From Afipia sp. (GTDB taxonomy: Bacteria > Pseudomonadota > Alphaproteobacteria > Rhizobiales > Xanthobacteraceae): a stretch of DNA of 64,000 nucleotides. Under the pieces are notes generated by a model. That model was not told where the DNA came from and ran no database searches. It saw only the letters and a list, made by a program, of their open reading frames with translations. Below are positions 25,575-35,062 of this stretch, piece after piece. The translations under genes were made by a program, and so were the position numbers. The DNA lies in contig JAFKER010000016.1 in NCBI GenBank assembly GCA_017308595.1, forward strand, positions 104,636 to 168,635, given 5' to 3'. Position 1 is the stretch's first letter; every line of letters starts with the position of its first letter.

Positions 25575-26507
25575 CTAAGCCGACTTCCGCTGCGGCTTGG
25601 CCGCCGGCTTTTTCGCCGCGGCCTCCTTCGCCGGCTTCTTGCCTGCGATCGGCATCAGCATTTCCTTCTGCCCGGCCGCCGCCTTGCGCGGCTTTTTTCC
25701 TGATTTCTTGGGTGCCTCTGTCGCTGAGGCGCCCTCTCTTCCGATGCTCTTTCGCAGCGCGTCGATCAGGTCCACCACGTTCTCGCCGCGGGGACGCGCT
25801 TTCGCGGTGATGGGTTTGCCGGCGCGCTTCTGATTGATCAGTTCGATGAGGGCGGTTTCGTATTGGTCTTCGAACTTGTCCGGCTCGAAATGGCCCGCCT
25901 TCTGATTGACGATGTGCTTGGCGAGATCAAGCATGTCCTTGGTGACTTTGACATCCTGAATGTCGTCGAAATACTCATCAGCTGAACGGACTTCGTAAGG
26001 ATAGCGCAGTAGCGTTCCCATCAGGCCCTTGTCCAACGGCTCCAGCGCGATGATGTGCTCGCGATTGGTCAGCACCACACGGCCGATCGCGACCTTGTTC
26101 ATCTCGCGGATGGTTTCCCGAATAACGGCGAAAGCATCGTGCCCGACTTTACCGTCGGGACGCAGATAGTAGGGGCGAATGAGATATCGCGGATCGATCT
26201 CGCTGCGGTCGACGAACTCGTCGATTTCGATCGTTCGCGTTGATTCCAGTGCGACGTTCTCTAGCTCCTCCTTCGTCACCTCGATGAAGGTGTCCGTGTC
26301 GACCTTGTAGCCTTTGACGATGTCCTCGTTGTCGACCTCCTCGCCGGTATCGGCATCCACCTTAGCGTACTTGATCCGATGGCCGGTCTTTCGATTCAGC
26401 TGGTTGAACGAGACCTTTTCGGATTCCGACGTGGCCGGATAGAGCGCAACCGGACAGGTGACGAGGGAAAGACGCAGGAAGCCTTTCCAGTTGGCGCGGG
26501 GGGCCAT
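25575..26507 (-). CDS. ku: Ku protein (bacterial NHEJ end-binding)
   Basis: Binds double-strand break ends as a homodimer and recruits LigD. 310 residues. Family N-terminus MAPRANWKGFLRLSLVTCPV, then RYLIRPYYLRPDGKVGHDAF, IGRVVLTNREHIIALEPL and the Lys/Ala-rich C-terminal tail that binds DNA. ATG 26507 matches the family start and has GGAG 9 bases upstream; the longer frame is not conserved. Divergent from the zinc-ribbon gene at 26653. Confidence 0.94.
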   Translation of the reverse strand: MAPRANWKGFLRLSLVTCPVALYPATSESEKVSFNQLNRKTGHRIKYAKVDADTGEEVDNEDIVKGYKVDTDTFIEVTKEELENVALESTRTIEIDEFVDRSEIDPRYLIRPYYLRPDGKVGHDAFAVIRETIREMNKVAIGRVVLTNREHIIALEPLDKGLMGTLLRYPYEVRSADEYFDDIQDVKVTKDMLDLAKHIVNQKAGHFEPDKFEDQYETALIELINQKRAGKPITAKARPRGENVVDLIDALRKSIGREGASATEAPKKSGKKPRKAAAGQKEMLMPIAGKKPAKEAAAKKPAAKPQRKSA

Positions 26508-26652
26508 CGCGGGGAACTCCATTACTGATGCCGGATTAAAGACGAACGACCGGGCTTGGTTCCGACATCGCGACCCGCCCCACAGCGGGATTTTTCTCAT
26601 CGGCCTGCCTGGCCGGACTCGACATTTGTTCTTGTTATGTTCTAATTCGGGC

Positions 26653-27048
26653 ATGACCGACCGACCCGCGAGCTGGCGCATGCCGACCCCGAAACAGATG
26701 GAAAAATTGGCCGCTGAAGCCGACCGCAGACGAGCGCCGCCCGCTGCGGGTCCAGATGCCCCCCTCCCGGCCGAATATTGGGAATCGGTCCTGAAAGACG
26801 CACGCGCCGGCACGACCGGGGCTCAGATGCGGCAGCGACGTCTTTCCGAGATTCAGCGTCACGTGCTGCGCGTCTCCTGCCGCCGCTGCGAGCGGACCGT
26901 GGAAATCCAGACCGCTGATGCCGTTCGACTGTATGGCGCCAACGCGCTCTGGAAGGACGTCGCGCAGCGGCTGCTCGACAATACCTGCCGGCAGCGCACC
27001 GGCAGGCATGAAGAAGACGGGTGCTGGCCAGCGTTCGAGACGCCGTAG
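26653..27048 (+). CDS. Hypothetical protein with CxxC pair
   Basis: 131 residues from ATG 26653 (MTDRPASWRMPTPKQMEKLA). Central helices, then VSCRRCERTVEIQTADAVRL with a CxxC and further Cys at NTCRQRTGRHEEDGC, suggesting a zinc ribbon. Followed by a second zinc-ribbon protein. Function unknown; divergent from ku. Confidence 0.75.
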   Translation: MTDRPASWRMPTPKQMEKLAAEADRRRAPPAAGPDAPLPAEYWESVLKDARAGTTGAQMRQRRLSEIQRHVLRVSCRRCERTVEIQTADAVRLYGANALWKDVAQRLLDNTCRQRTGRHEEDGCWPAFETP

Positions 27049-27094
27049 CCGCTCTGGATTTGCCGATCCGATCTCTTTGCGCCTGGATGTCTGG

Positions 27095-27544
27095 ATGGCC
27101 CCGAAGTATCACCCTACGCCCTTGTCGGGCGGCGATCGCAAGGCTCTGGCGAAAGAGCTCGGCAAGGCACGCGCGATGGCCAGCATGCTGGCGACCCAAT
27201 CGGCGGAGATGCGGGCCAAAGGCGGGGCGATGATCCAGCAAGCCGACAGGCTGCTTTGCGAAAGCTGGAACGAGCGGATGTGGAGTGACGGCGAACCGAT
27301 CGATCCGTCGCCGACCATCGATCAGGCCGTAAATGGAGGCTTCCCCTGGCTGGAGATCAGGTGCGCGCGCTGCAAGACGCCGAGCGATGTCGACCTGGCC
27401 GCGATGAAGCACCCGCCGACCACCTTCGTGCACGATCTCGCCAGCCGGCTGCGCTGTCGCAAATGTGCCAAGGCCGGCCGGCGTCCATCCGCGACTCTGC
27501 TACAGTTGACCTGGCAGCCGCGCCACCCTCGAGCCGAATCCTGA
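27095..27544 (+). CDS. Hypothetical zinc-ribbon protein
   Basis: 149 residues from ATG 27095 (MAPKYHPTPLSGGDRKALAK). Two CxxC pairs, IRCARCKTP and RLRCRKCAKAGRR, about 35 residues apart, form a likely zinc ribbon at the C-terminus. Ends 3 bases before the SRAP gene, so probably co-transcribed with it. Binds metal by inference; role unknown. Confidence 0.75.
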   Translation: MAPKYHPTPLSGGDRKALAKELGKARAMASMLATQSAEMRAKGGAMIQQADRLLCESWNERMWSDGEPIDPSPTIDQAVNGGFPWLEIRCARCKTPSDVDLAAMKHPPTTFVHDLASRLRCRKCAKAGRRPSATLLQLTWQPRHPRAES

Positions 27545-27547
27545 CCG

Positions 27548-28273
27548 ATGTGCAATCTTTATTCGATCACGACCAATCAAGCCGCGATCAACGCGCTGTT
27601 CCGCGTTGTCAACCGATACGTTGGAAATCTGGCGCCGATGCCGGGGGATTTTCCCGACTACAAGGCACCGATCGTGCGCAACGGAGTGGAGGGCCGCGAG
27701 CTCGCTACGGCGCGATGGGGAATGCCGTCGTCATCAAAGGCGCTGATGGACGCCACGAAGAAGCGAGCCGAGAAGCTGCAGGCCAAGGGCAAGGCAGTGG
27801 ATTTCAAGGAATTGCTGCGAATGGAGCCGGACGGCGGCACGACCAACATCCGCAATGTGAAGAGCAAGCACTGGACGCGATGGCTGGGGACTGAAAATCG
27901 CTGCGTGGTGCCGTTCAACTCGTTCAGCGAGTTCAACAAGGCCGAGGGCGGTGATATCTGGTTCGCGCTCGATGAGACACGTCCCCTCGCCTGCTTCGCC
28001 GGTATCTGGACCAACTGGACGTCCGTCCGGAAGGTCAAGGAAGGCGAGACGACCAACGACCTCTACGCGTTCCTCACGACGGAGCCCAACGCCGAGGTCG
28101 GCGCCATCCACCCCAAGGCGATGCCGGTGATCCTGACAACGCCAGATGAAGTCGAGACCTGGATGACGGCCCCTGCGGACGAAGTACTGAAATTGCAAAG
28201 GCCGCTTCCGGACGGAAGCCTCCGGGTCGTCGCTCGCGGCGTCAAGGAAGACCCAATAGGGCCGACGACGTGA
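27548..28273 (+). CDS. yedK: SRAP-family DNA-protein crosslink protein (YedK/HMCES type)
   Basis: Forms a covalent bond with abasic sites in single-stranded DNA. 241 residues. The N-terminus [18 protein letters not shown] places the catalytic Cys at position 2; [32 protein letters not shown] (with the conserved Asn/Glu) and [10 protein letters not shown] are typical. Its stop overlaps the start of the dinB remnant by 3 bases (GTGA). Confidence 0.93.
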   Translation: MCNLYSITTNQAAINALFRVVNRYVGNLAPMPGDFPDYKAPIVRNGVEGRELATARWGMPSSSKALMDATKKRAEKLQAKGKAVDFKELLRMEPDGGTTNIRNVKSKHWTRWLGTENRCVVPFNSFSEFNKAEGGDIWFALDETRPLACFAGIWTNWTSVRKVKEGETTNDLYAFLTTEPNAEVGAIHPKAMPVILTTPDEVETWMTAPADEVLKLQRPLPDGSLRVVARGVKEDPIGPTT

Positions 28274-29337
28274 CGGACGAGACCGACTACCAAACGGGGC
28301 CAGCACCGCATCAGCGCAAGATCATTCTGTCGATATAGACATCTTCTACGCATCAGTGGAGCAGCGGGACAATCCGGACTTGCGTGGCAAGCCAGTCGCT
28401 GTGGGCGGGATCGAAAGAGCGCGGTGTCGTAGCTGCAGCGAGCTATGAGGCGCGAAAGTTTGGAGTTAGGTCGGCATTGCCGTCAGTGACAGCCAAACGG
28501 CAATGCAAAGAGCTAATTTTCGTAAAGCCGCCGCGCTTCGAAGTCTACAAGGAGGTCTCTCGACACGTCCGGACAATCTTCGCGGAGCATTCTGACGTCA
28601 TTGAGCCCCTGTCGTTAGATGAGGCCTACCTAGATGTCACCGAGAACATCCAAGGCCTCCCAATCGCGACAGAGATCGCGACCTTGATTAGAGTCAAGAT
28701 CCTGAGCGAGACAGGCCTGACCGCGTCTGCCGGCATCTCTTACAATAAGTTCCTGGCAAAACTTGCGTCCGACCAACGGAAGCCCAACGGACAGTTCGTG
28801 ATCACGCCAAAGATGAGGCCGAGCTTCGTTCAGGATCTCCCAGTCGGCAAATTCCATTGAATCGGACCGGCGACCAGTGCGAAGATGCATGGCCTTGGCA
28901 TCTTCACCGGCATGAATATGCGCAATCAGTCGCTCGAGTTCATGAACGCCAATTTTGGGAAAGCTGGGGCGTATTATTACTGGATCTCGCGGGGGATTGA
29001 CGAGCGTCCTGTCCGTGCCAACCGAATCCGAAGGTCCGTCGGCGCCGAAAGCACGTTTCGCGGGACTTGGCAGACCACGAAGCGCTGACCATCGAACTGC
29101 GCCCACTGGTCGACAAGGTCCGGCAACACTGCGAGGCGACGGGCGCGCGAGGCCAAACGGCGATCCTTTTCAGATTTCGAGCTGATCACTCGCAGCACGT
29201 CCGTACGCATGAACGACACCGCGGACGATCTCTCTAGCCTGGCTCTTGAACTATTAGCGCAACTTATGCCGCCAAAGAGGCCGATCCGGTTAATCGGTAT
29301 CTCTGTTTCGGGGGTTTGTTGGGTCAGGGCTCGATGA
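28270..29337 (+). pseudogene. dinB: Decayed DNA polymerase IV gene (dinB)
   Basis: The reading frame of a Y-family polymerase is recognisable but broken. [22 protein letters not shown] is followed by [38 protein letters not shown] and [16 protein letters not shown], the catalytic parts. Breaks include a shift in the first motif (near 28330-28350), a frameshift near 28411, a TGA at 28858 where Gly is expected (before IGPATSAKMHGLGIF), and further shifts near 29065 and 29170. The C-terminal part ends near 29337 (PKRPIRLIGISVSG). It can hardly be functional. Confidence 0.85.
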
Positions 29338-29541
29338 TGATCAATTGCCACTCATGCTGGCTTGATTTGGCGGGTCCAACCGCATCTCGTTGCTGCTTGC
29401 AATAGGTGCCATCCACTCCCCCAATTTACACAGAGCATGCTTGGGAAAACGCGCAAAATATCGCTTTGCAGTCGATAACTCTGACCCAAAGCATATACTG
29501 CGCTATCATATACGAATCACCGCATTTGTACTGTTTCAAGG

Positions 29542-32500
29542 ATGGATTACGGCGCTATGGCGCGAGCTACCATGCAAGGCAAAGCGACGCTCGACGCACG
29601 ATTCAAGTTTGCTGATACCGCGTTTTCGAGCGGCACCGAAGGTTGGAATTCTCAACTTCGTTTTGCCACCGGCATCGCCGACGGCGAGGACTATCTTCTT
29701 CGTCTGTTCAAGAAGACCGGAACCCCGCTGGACGAGGACCTGAAGCGGCTCATCACGCACGGCCTCAGGCGTGTCCGGCGTGTTCTGTCGTCACGCCGTG
29801 CGCGCCAGTTATTGGTCGAGGTTCTTGAGATCGTCGAGGACCAGGAAGAGATCGGTATCTTAATGGTTGATCCTGGCAGTCCGATCTGCGGGTCATTGCA
29901 CAGGGTTCGAGCGCGAGAAGGCCGGCTGCTTACGACGACCGGCCGCAAGATGTTTTGGCGCAATATCTTGCGCGTAGCTGAAGGACTTGCACTTTGTCAT
30001 GATGCGGGCATCGTGCACGGCGCTGTCAGCGAACATACGATCTTTTCGCATAGCGATGAAAAAGAGGATTTCCGACTCGGCGGCTACGAAGCGTGCGTAC
30101 ACATTGCCGACGGCGATGTGGGCGGCGCGGGACATCTGCTGCGGCCCTCCGGCACCGTCTCGTTTCGCCGGGACTGGAGTGATCTTGGGCAGGCAGCGTC
30201 GCGGATCCTCGGCCTGACCGAGGACGGCGGCGGTCCTTCCCTGCTGTCGATCGAGCGACGCATGCTTAATCGTCTTGCCGATCCGCCACGCTACCAGCTT
30301 TTCGACGGAAGTATCGTGCTAAACGAGATCGCCGAGGTCGTGGCCGATCTTGACCGGTCGGGGTCAAGCGGCGAAGGCGAGCTAATTCTCTACCCTTCCA
30401 CCCAGGTTACCCAAAGCGACCTTGCATCGCTTACATCGGGCACCATCCCGGCTGACGATAGGGATGCGGTCCTCCGTTTTGTCGAAGAGGATCTCAGCGG
30501 ACCAACGGTACGCACTGTTGTCGTAGATGAGGCCTTCGTGCGTATCGTCACCGACCTTGCCGCGTATGGCGTGAAAGTCATCGATGACTATGTCGGCATG
30601 ATCGAGAACGCCAACAAGAGGCGGCCTGACGACTACATCTATGATGCCGTCGAGGTTCGCCACCGGATTCATCTTGCGCGAACTCGGAGAAGCGCCGAAG
30701 AGCGAGTACGCAGGCTTGGCCCTGGCGCCAAACCGTGGATTGACGCGAGTGTCACAACAGGAGTGAGCCGATCAGTCGAAGAGATTCCCACTTGGTACGC
30801 CCTCATTCTTCTCGAAGCCTTTACTTGGCTGCGGGAGCAATTCCGAATCTATCCCGTCGAAGTGCTTCACCCGCCGTCCGGCGGGGATTCAGATTTGGCC
30901 TGGATCGCCTCCCGCGAAGATCCCGACCGGGACATGCGACGCAAGCTGATGGGACTGCGCCCGGCATACGACGCCTTGGCGCGCGAATTGAAGTACGACG
31001 ACGGCAAACCAAATTGGACTCTTTCACGCAGCGACGCGCTCGCCGGCGATCGGGAGCGATTTCCGGAACTCAGTTATGAGGGAACGGGCGGTGTCGTCGA
31101 CGGCCGCCTACCGTTCACGTTCGCGACAAGCGAAGCTGTTGTACCGGGGCAGCTTCTTTTTCTTCGTCCTCGAAGAGATGGTGGATTTGAACGCGCAATT
31201 CGCCGCCGCCTTCAAAATATTGTGGCGGCCCGGACGAATATTGAACTCTTGAGAGCGATTGACGATCCGGCGCAGGTCGCGCTGGACGAAGTATTACGTG
31301 ATATTGCGACCCCGAATGCGGTGCCGCCGGACGAGATGGACGGTTCGAAAAAGGTGGCATGGGACGCAATCGTATCAGGCAAGTCCATCAATGTCGTTGT
31401 TGGCCCTCCTGGCGTCGGCAAGACGTTCCTAATTTCGAATCTTGTCAAAAGCATTCTGGACAAAACACCGGACGCAAGGCTTCTAGTGTCGGCGCAAAAC
31501 CACGAGACCTTGATTCAAATGGAGGACGAACTCAAGGCGACACTGGCGAGCGGCACGAAGATCGTCGTTCGTGTCGAGCGGACACGATCGACCGATGAAG
31601 TCAGCTCCTTGCGTGCGAGCTCCGTTGATCTTCTTAGGTCCGTTTCGACGGTCGACCACGCCGCTGAAAGCATGATGGTCAACCAACGCTATCAAATCAA
31701 GCAGGCGCTCCGGCCCGTTGATGCGTCGGAAGCGACGGTTGCGGAACGCGTATTTCGCGATACCGACAATCTGCTGCTGCGCTCTTCCGATGTCACGCTT
31801 GCCACGACATCGTCGCACATCATCGAGGAGATGATTGCCGATGGCGATCAATTCGACTGGGTCATCGTCGAAGAAGCGGCCCGCGCCAACGGTGCGGAAC
31901 TGATCGGCGCGCTATTGCTGGGCAACAGAAGAATCATGGTTGGCGATCACAACCAACTCTCTCCATTCGATGCCGCCCAGCGGCAACAATTCTACGATCC
32001 CGAGCGCGCAGTTGATCTGCTGCGGGACGCGAAGGAGCGGCTTGAAACCATCTCCGATCTACCGCCGGAAGTTACTGAGGCGCTTGATACAGTTAAGTCG
32101 AGCGAACATCTGATGAGGGAGGCTCTCGCAACAGCGGCGCGTCTTGAAGAACCGTTTCGATCAATAGCTGAGCGCGAAATTGAGCGCGAAAAGGACACGG
32201 GGCGTCCGAGCACGATCGTCAACACGCTGCTGGAACAGAGCCGCATGCACCCCGCCATCGGCGATCTCGTCTCGAATACTTTTTATGACAGAAAGCTCGC
32301 TCCCTCCGACCGCGTCAAGCGTCGCACGCTAACGGTCACGTCCACGGTCGCGTACCTCACCTCTCCAATCGTTCTTCTCGATTTTCCGCCCCTCAGCATG
32401 TCAAAACGGCGACATTTCGAACACAAAGTGGAGCGATCATTCCGCAACGAGCTTGAGGCGCAGGCCTTGATAGCGGCCTTGAAAGGGTTGCGGCCGATAG

Positions 32501-33015
32501 TTGGCGCGGACGGCCGCCGACCGACCCTCGTGATCATCTCGCCCTACGCGGCGCAGGTGAGATGGTTCAAGCGCTTACTGCGCGGCCAAGTCAGGAAAGA
32601 CAAGACCTTGTTCGGCTTCGCGAGCCCGCGCAGTAATGGTGAGTTCGTCTTTACCAGCGATAGCTTCCAAGGTGGCGAAGCCGATGTCGTGGCCGCCAGC
32701 CTTACGCGCAACAATGTCATGGTGGGATCGCGCGCGCTCGGATTCGTCAAAAGCCCACAGCGCATGAATGTGCTGCTCAGCCGCGCCAAGCAAAAGCTGA
32801 TTCTTGCCACAAGCCAGCGCTTCATTCGCGAAGTGGTCGAAGGAATCGATCCGGATGCAAAAAAGGACGATCTTGAATTCCTACGAAAGATGCTGAAGGA
32901 GCTCGCGACCCTCGCCGGGACCGATTACGAGCTCGTCAGGAAGGATGCTCCTAGCATTAAGGTGAAAGGCGCATCCATCGTCGCGATCGACGAGAACGGG
33001 AGGCTTCCGGCGTGA
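29542..33015 (+). CDS. mkoA: Mokosh type I MkoA: kinase-like domain fused to SF1 (COG1112) helicase
   Basis: Anti-phage protein; 1157 residues. N-terminal Ser/Thr-kinase-like domain (residues 20-260) with the loop CHDAGIVHGAVSEHTIF and FRLGGYE where active kinases have HRD, Asn and DFG, so it looks like a pseudokinase. The C-terminal half is a UPF1-like SF1 helicase: VVGPPGVGKTFLI (near 617), WVIVEEAARANGAEL (near 773), VGDHNQLSPF, SRMHPAIGDLV, SPYAAQVRWF, SFQGGEADVVAASL and LLSRAKQKLILATS. It overlaps mkoB by 4 bp. Domains and partner match the published Mokosh type I pair. Start may be ATG 29542 or 29557. Confidence 0.88.
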   Translation: MDYGAMARATMQGKATLDARFKFADTAFSSGTEGWNSQLRFATGIADGEDYLLRLFKKTGTPLDEDLKRLITHGLRRVRRVLSSRRARQLLVEVLEIVEDQEEIGILMVDPGSPICGSLHRVRAREGRLLTTTGRKMFWRNILRVAEGLALCHDAGIVHGAVSEHTIFSHSDEKEDFRLGGYEACVHIADGDVGGAGHLLRPSGTVSFRRDWSDLGQAASRILGLTEDGGGPSLLSIERRMLNRLADPPRYQLFDGSIVLNEIAEVVADLDRSGSSGEGELILYPSTQVTQSDLASLTSGTIPADDRDAVLRFVEEDLSGPTVRTVVVDEAFVRIVTDLAAYGVKVIDDYVGMIENANKRRPDDYIYDAVEVRHRIHLARTRRSAEERVRRLGPGAKPWIDASVTTGVSRSVEEIPTWYALILLEAFTWLREQFRIYPVEVLHPPSGGDSDLAWIASREDPDRDMRRKLMGLRPAYDALARELKYDDGKPNWTLSRSDALAGDRERFPELSYEGTGGVVDGRLPFTFATSEAVVPGQLLFLRPRRDGGFERAIRRRLQNIVAARTNIELLRAIDDPAQVALDEVLRDIATPNAVPPDEMDGSKKVAWDAIVSGKSINVVVGPPGVGKTFLISNLVKSILDKTPDARLLVSAQNHETLIQMEDELKATLASGTKIVVRVERTRSTDEVSSLRASSVDLLRSVSTVDHAAESMMVNQRYQIKQALRPVDASEATVAERVFRDTDNLLLRSSDVTLATTSSHIIEEMIADGDQFDWVIVEEAARANGAELIGALLLGNRRIMVGDHNQLSPFDAAQRQQFYDPERAVDLLRDAKERLETISDLPPEVTEALDTVKSSEHLMREALATAARLEEPFRSIAEREIEREKDTGRPSTIVNTLLEQSRMHPAIGDLVSNTFYDRKLAPSDRVKRRTLTVTSTVAYLTSPIVLLDFPPLSMSKRRHFEHKVERSFRNELEAQALIAALKGLRPIVGADGRRPTLVIISPYAAQVRWFKRLLRGQVRKDKTLFGFASPRSNGEFVFTSDSFQGGEADVVAASLTRNNVMVGSRALGFVKSPQRMNVLLSRAKQKLILATSQRFIREVVEGIDPDAKKDDLEFLRKMLKELATLAGTDYELVRKDAPSIKVKGASIVAIDENGRLPA

Positions 33016-34751
33016 AAATCTACCTTCCCGCTTGGCACTATCGCGCGCGCGCCATCGTTCAACGCACATGGGGATGGAGTCCAATCGAAGAAATGATCCT
33101 GCTCGCGCTCGATCGCACCCCAGAAACGATCGAAGAGGTGGCAACGTCGCTCGGGATTCCAAGCCAGGTCGCGGGCTCGACCATCGCGCGGTTGATGCAG
33201 TTCGGCCTGGTCGAGCTTCGCCTGGCTCCTGTCCCTCAATTGGCGACAAGCGGCGTCGGTCAAGACTTCATCCGGTTGGGTGGCGCCTTGCCGGAGCGAA
33301 CTGAAGATCGGGAGATTCACATCAGTCTAGTGCTGGAGAAGGTCGGACACTCGGTCTTTCGCAACCGCGACGTCGAGACCGCTCCACTCTATCGGATGAC
33401 CCATACAGATCACAAGGTCAACTTTCCTCCGGGCCCAGATGAGACCGATGACACAATGGCGGTCCGCGTAACGCAGCTCGTCGCCGGCATGCTCCGTCCC
33501 GGCGAATGGCTGCGCGGCGTTCAAACGATCAACTCCGTTCTCGAAAGAAAATATCTCGCGATCGAACTGAACGACGTCAAGAACGGATTGCTCCCTGAGG
33601 GGGCCAGCCAGGACTTGATCGGCGCTCTTCAAGCAACAATCAGGACTGGTATTCTGCCGGAAGCTAGCGATCCGCAGCCAAGCCGGTCAGTGACCGTCGA
33701 TACGATGATTGGCACCGATCAATTGATCGTCGGCGGCGAACAGCATCTCGAATGCTTCGAACGCATCGTGGGTCAGGCCGAGGAAGACGTTTTCGTACTT
33801 TCGACTTTTGTGACGCCTCACGGCGAAAAATACACGGAGCAACATGAACGCATTCGAAAAGCTCTTGAACAGGCTGCGCAGCGTGGCGTGCGCTGCCACT
33901 TGTTCTACGGTACTGCGCTAGACACCGACAGAAAGAACGCGATCGCGATGCAGGAGCTCAATATGCGGCTCTCGTCGGTCCGTCGCGCGCGTGGCTTTGT
34001 GTTCACGCAGCGCGATTCTGTTCGAAGCCATGTGAAATGCCTTGCCGCGGATGACGGCCACGGCGGCGCTGTCGTCGTGCTCGGCTCCTCCAATTGGCTG
34101 TCGTCGCCCTTTTCTGCCTTGGAGGTGTCTGTCGAGCTGACAGAGAACCGCGCGGCCGCGGCGGGCCTGGATCTTTTGCGTTCTATCGTGTCACCTCTTT
34201 CAAGCGCCAGCCGTTCGATTGAGACGCTCCAATTCATAGCATCGGATTTAAGGCGCTCGCGGAGCGCCTTAACATCTAGCGCCGATGCTGGAGGGAGTAT
34301 TCCAGTTCGGATGAGCATTCTCCAGGCTGACGATCATGAGCGATTGATTCGGAGGGTTGCTCACGAAGCCGAAGAGCGATTTGTCTGCTGTACCAACAAG
34401 GTCGGAGCTCCCATGGTGCCGGCGATCTTTAACCCCGCCGAAATCGCAGGACGCCGACTCGACGACGTCCGTGTTTACTACTCGCGCCAGACCGGGCCGA
34501 TCAAACGGCGGCACGTCAAGGCCCACCGCGAACGGCTACATGGTGTAGTCGATCTGATCGCCGTGGAGGATCCGCAAGTCCATGCAAAGTTTCTTTTGTG
34601 GGACAGAGATCACGTCGTGGTGAGCACGATGAATTGGGGCTCTCAGTCGGGTTCACCGGATAATCCTCTCGACGAGATCGGCCTCCATTTGGAAGGGCCT
34701 GGCATAGCCGAGTTCCTCCTAATGAAGTTCGAGAGTCAACTCGACGATTAG
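33012..34751 (+). CDS. mkoB: Mokosh type I MkoB: phospholipase D-family nuclease
   Basis: 579 residues. N-terminal winged-helix-like segment (WGWSPIEEMILLALDRTPET, VATSLGIPSQVAGSTIARLM, residues 20-75), a middle region, then two PLD halves. HxK motifs are SHVKCLAADD (near 338) and VHAKFLLWDRD (near 523), each with the Asp four residues after Lys and a following Ser/Asn-rich strand (GSSNWLSSP, STMNWGSQSG). PLD nucleases cleave nucleic acid through a His intermediate. Starts inside the mkoA stop, so co-translated with it. Confidence 0.88.
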   Translation: MKIYLPAWHYRARAIVQRTWGWSPIEEMILLALDRTPETIEEVATSLGIPSQVAGSTIARLMQFGLVELRLAPVPQLATSGVGQDFIRLGGALPERTEDREIHISLVLEKVGHSVFRNRDVETAPLYRMTHTDHKVNFPPGPDETDDTMAVRVTQLVAGMLRPGEWLRGVQTINSVLERKYLAIELNDVKNGLLPEGASQDLIGALQATIRTGILPEASDPQPSRSVTVDTMIGTDQLIVGGEQHLECFERIVGQAEEDVFVLSTFVTPHGEKYTEQHERIRKALEQAAQRGVRCHLFYGTALDTDRKNAIAMQELNMRLSSVRRARGFVFTQRDSVRSHVKCLAADDGHGGAVVVLGSSNWLSSPFSALEVSVELTENRAAAAGLDLLRSIVSPLSSASRSIETLQFIASDLRRSRSALTSSADAGGSIPVRMSILQADDHERLIRRVAHEAEERFVCCTNKVGAPMVPAIFNPAEIAGRRLDDVRVYYSRQTGPIKRRHVKAHRERLHGVVDLIAVEDPQVHAKFLLWDRDHVVVSTMNWGSQSGSPDNPLDEIGLHLEGPGIAEFLLMKFESQLDD

Positions 34752-35062
34752 TATCTGACACGTATTTTGGGCTGCGTCCAAATTGTCAACGCGCTGCGCG
34801 CCAATTGCGCTGAAATTGCTGAGTTCTTTGTTCAAGGTGGAAAGAGAACCTTTCGCCATCTATCATCAGGCGCAGCCAAAACGCCTGATAAATACAAAGC
34901 AGACCGAGCTCGCCGATTTTCCTACAGACTACGACGAAGATCGGTATGACCCCCAAAAATCTGCCGTCGTGAAAGCCACGCCGTCATAACGCAACCCGTT
35001 TGCAGTGCTTAGCCGGGTGGGCAGCCCCGATCGGGAGCGTCCAAAAGACCGCCTCACGAATT
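34752..35062. other. Convergent gap between mkoB and addA-like gene
   Basis: No gene is supported here. An 8-bp inverted repeat ATCAGGCG (34865-34872) and CGCCTGAT (34882-34889) with a 9-base loop lies between the two convergent genes and could act as a terminator for either side, though neither flank has a T-run. Confidence 0.3.
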
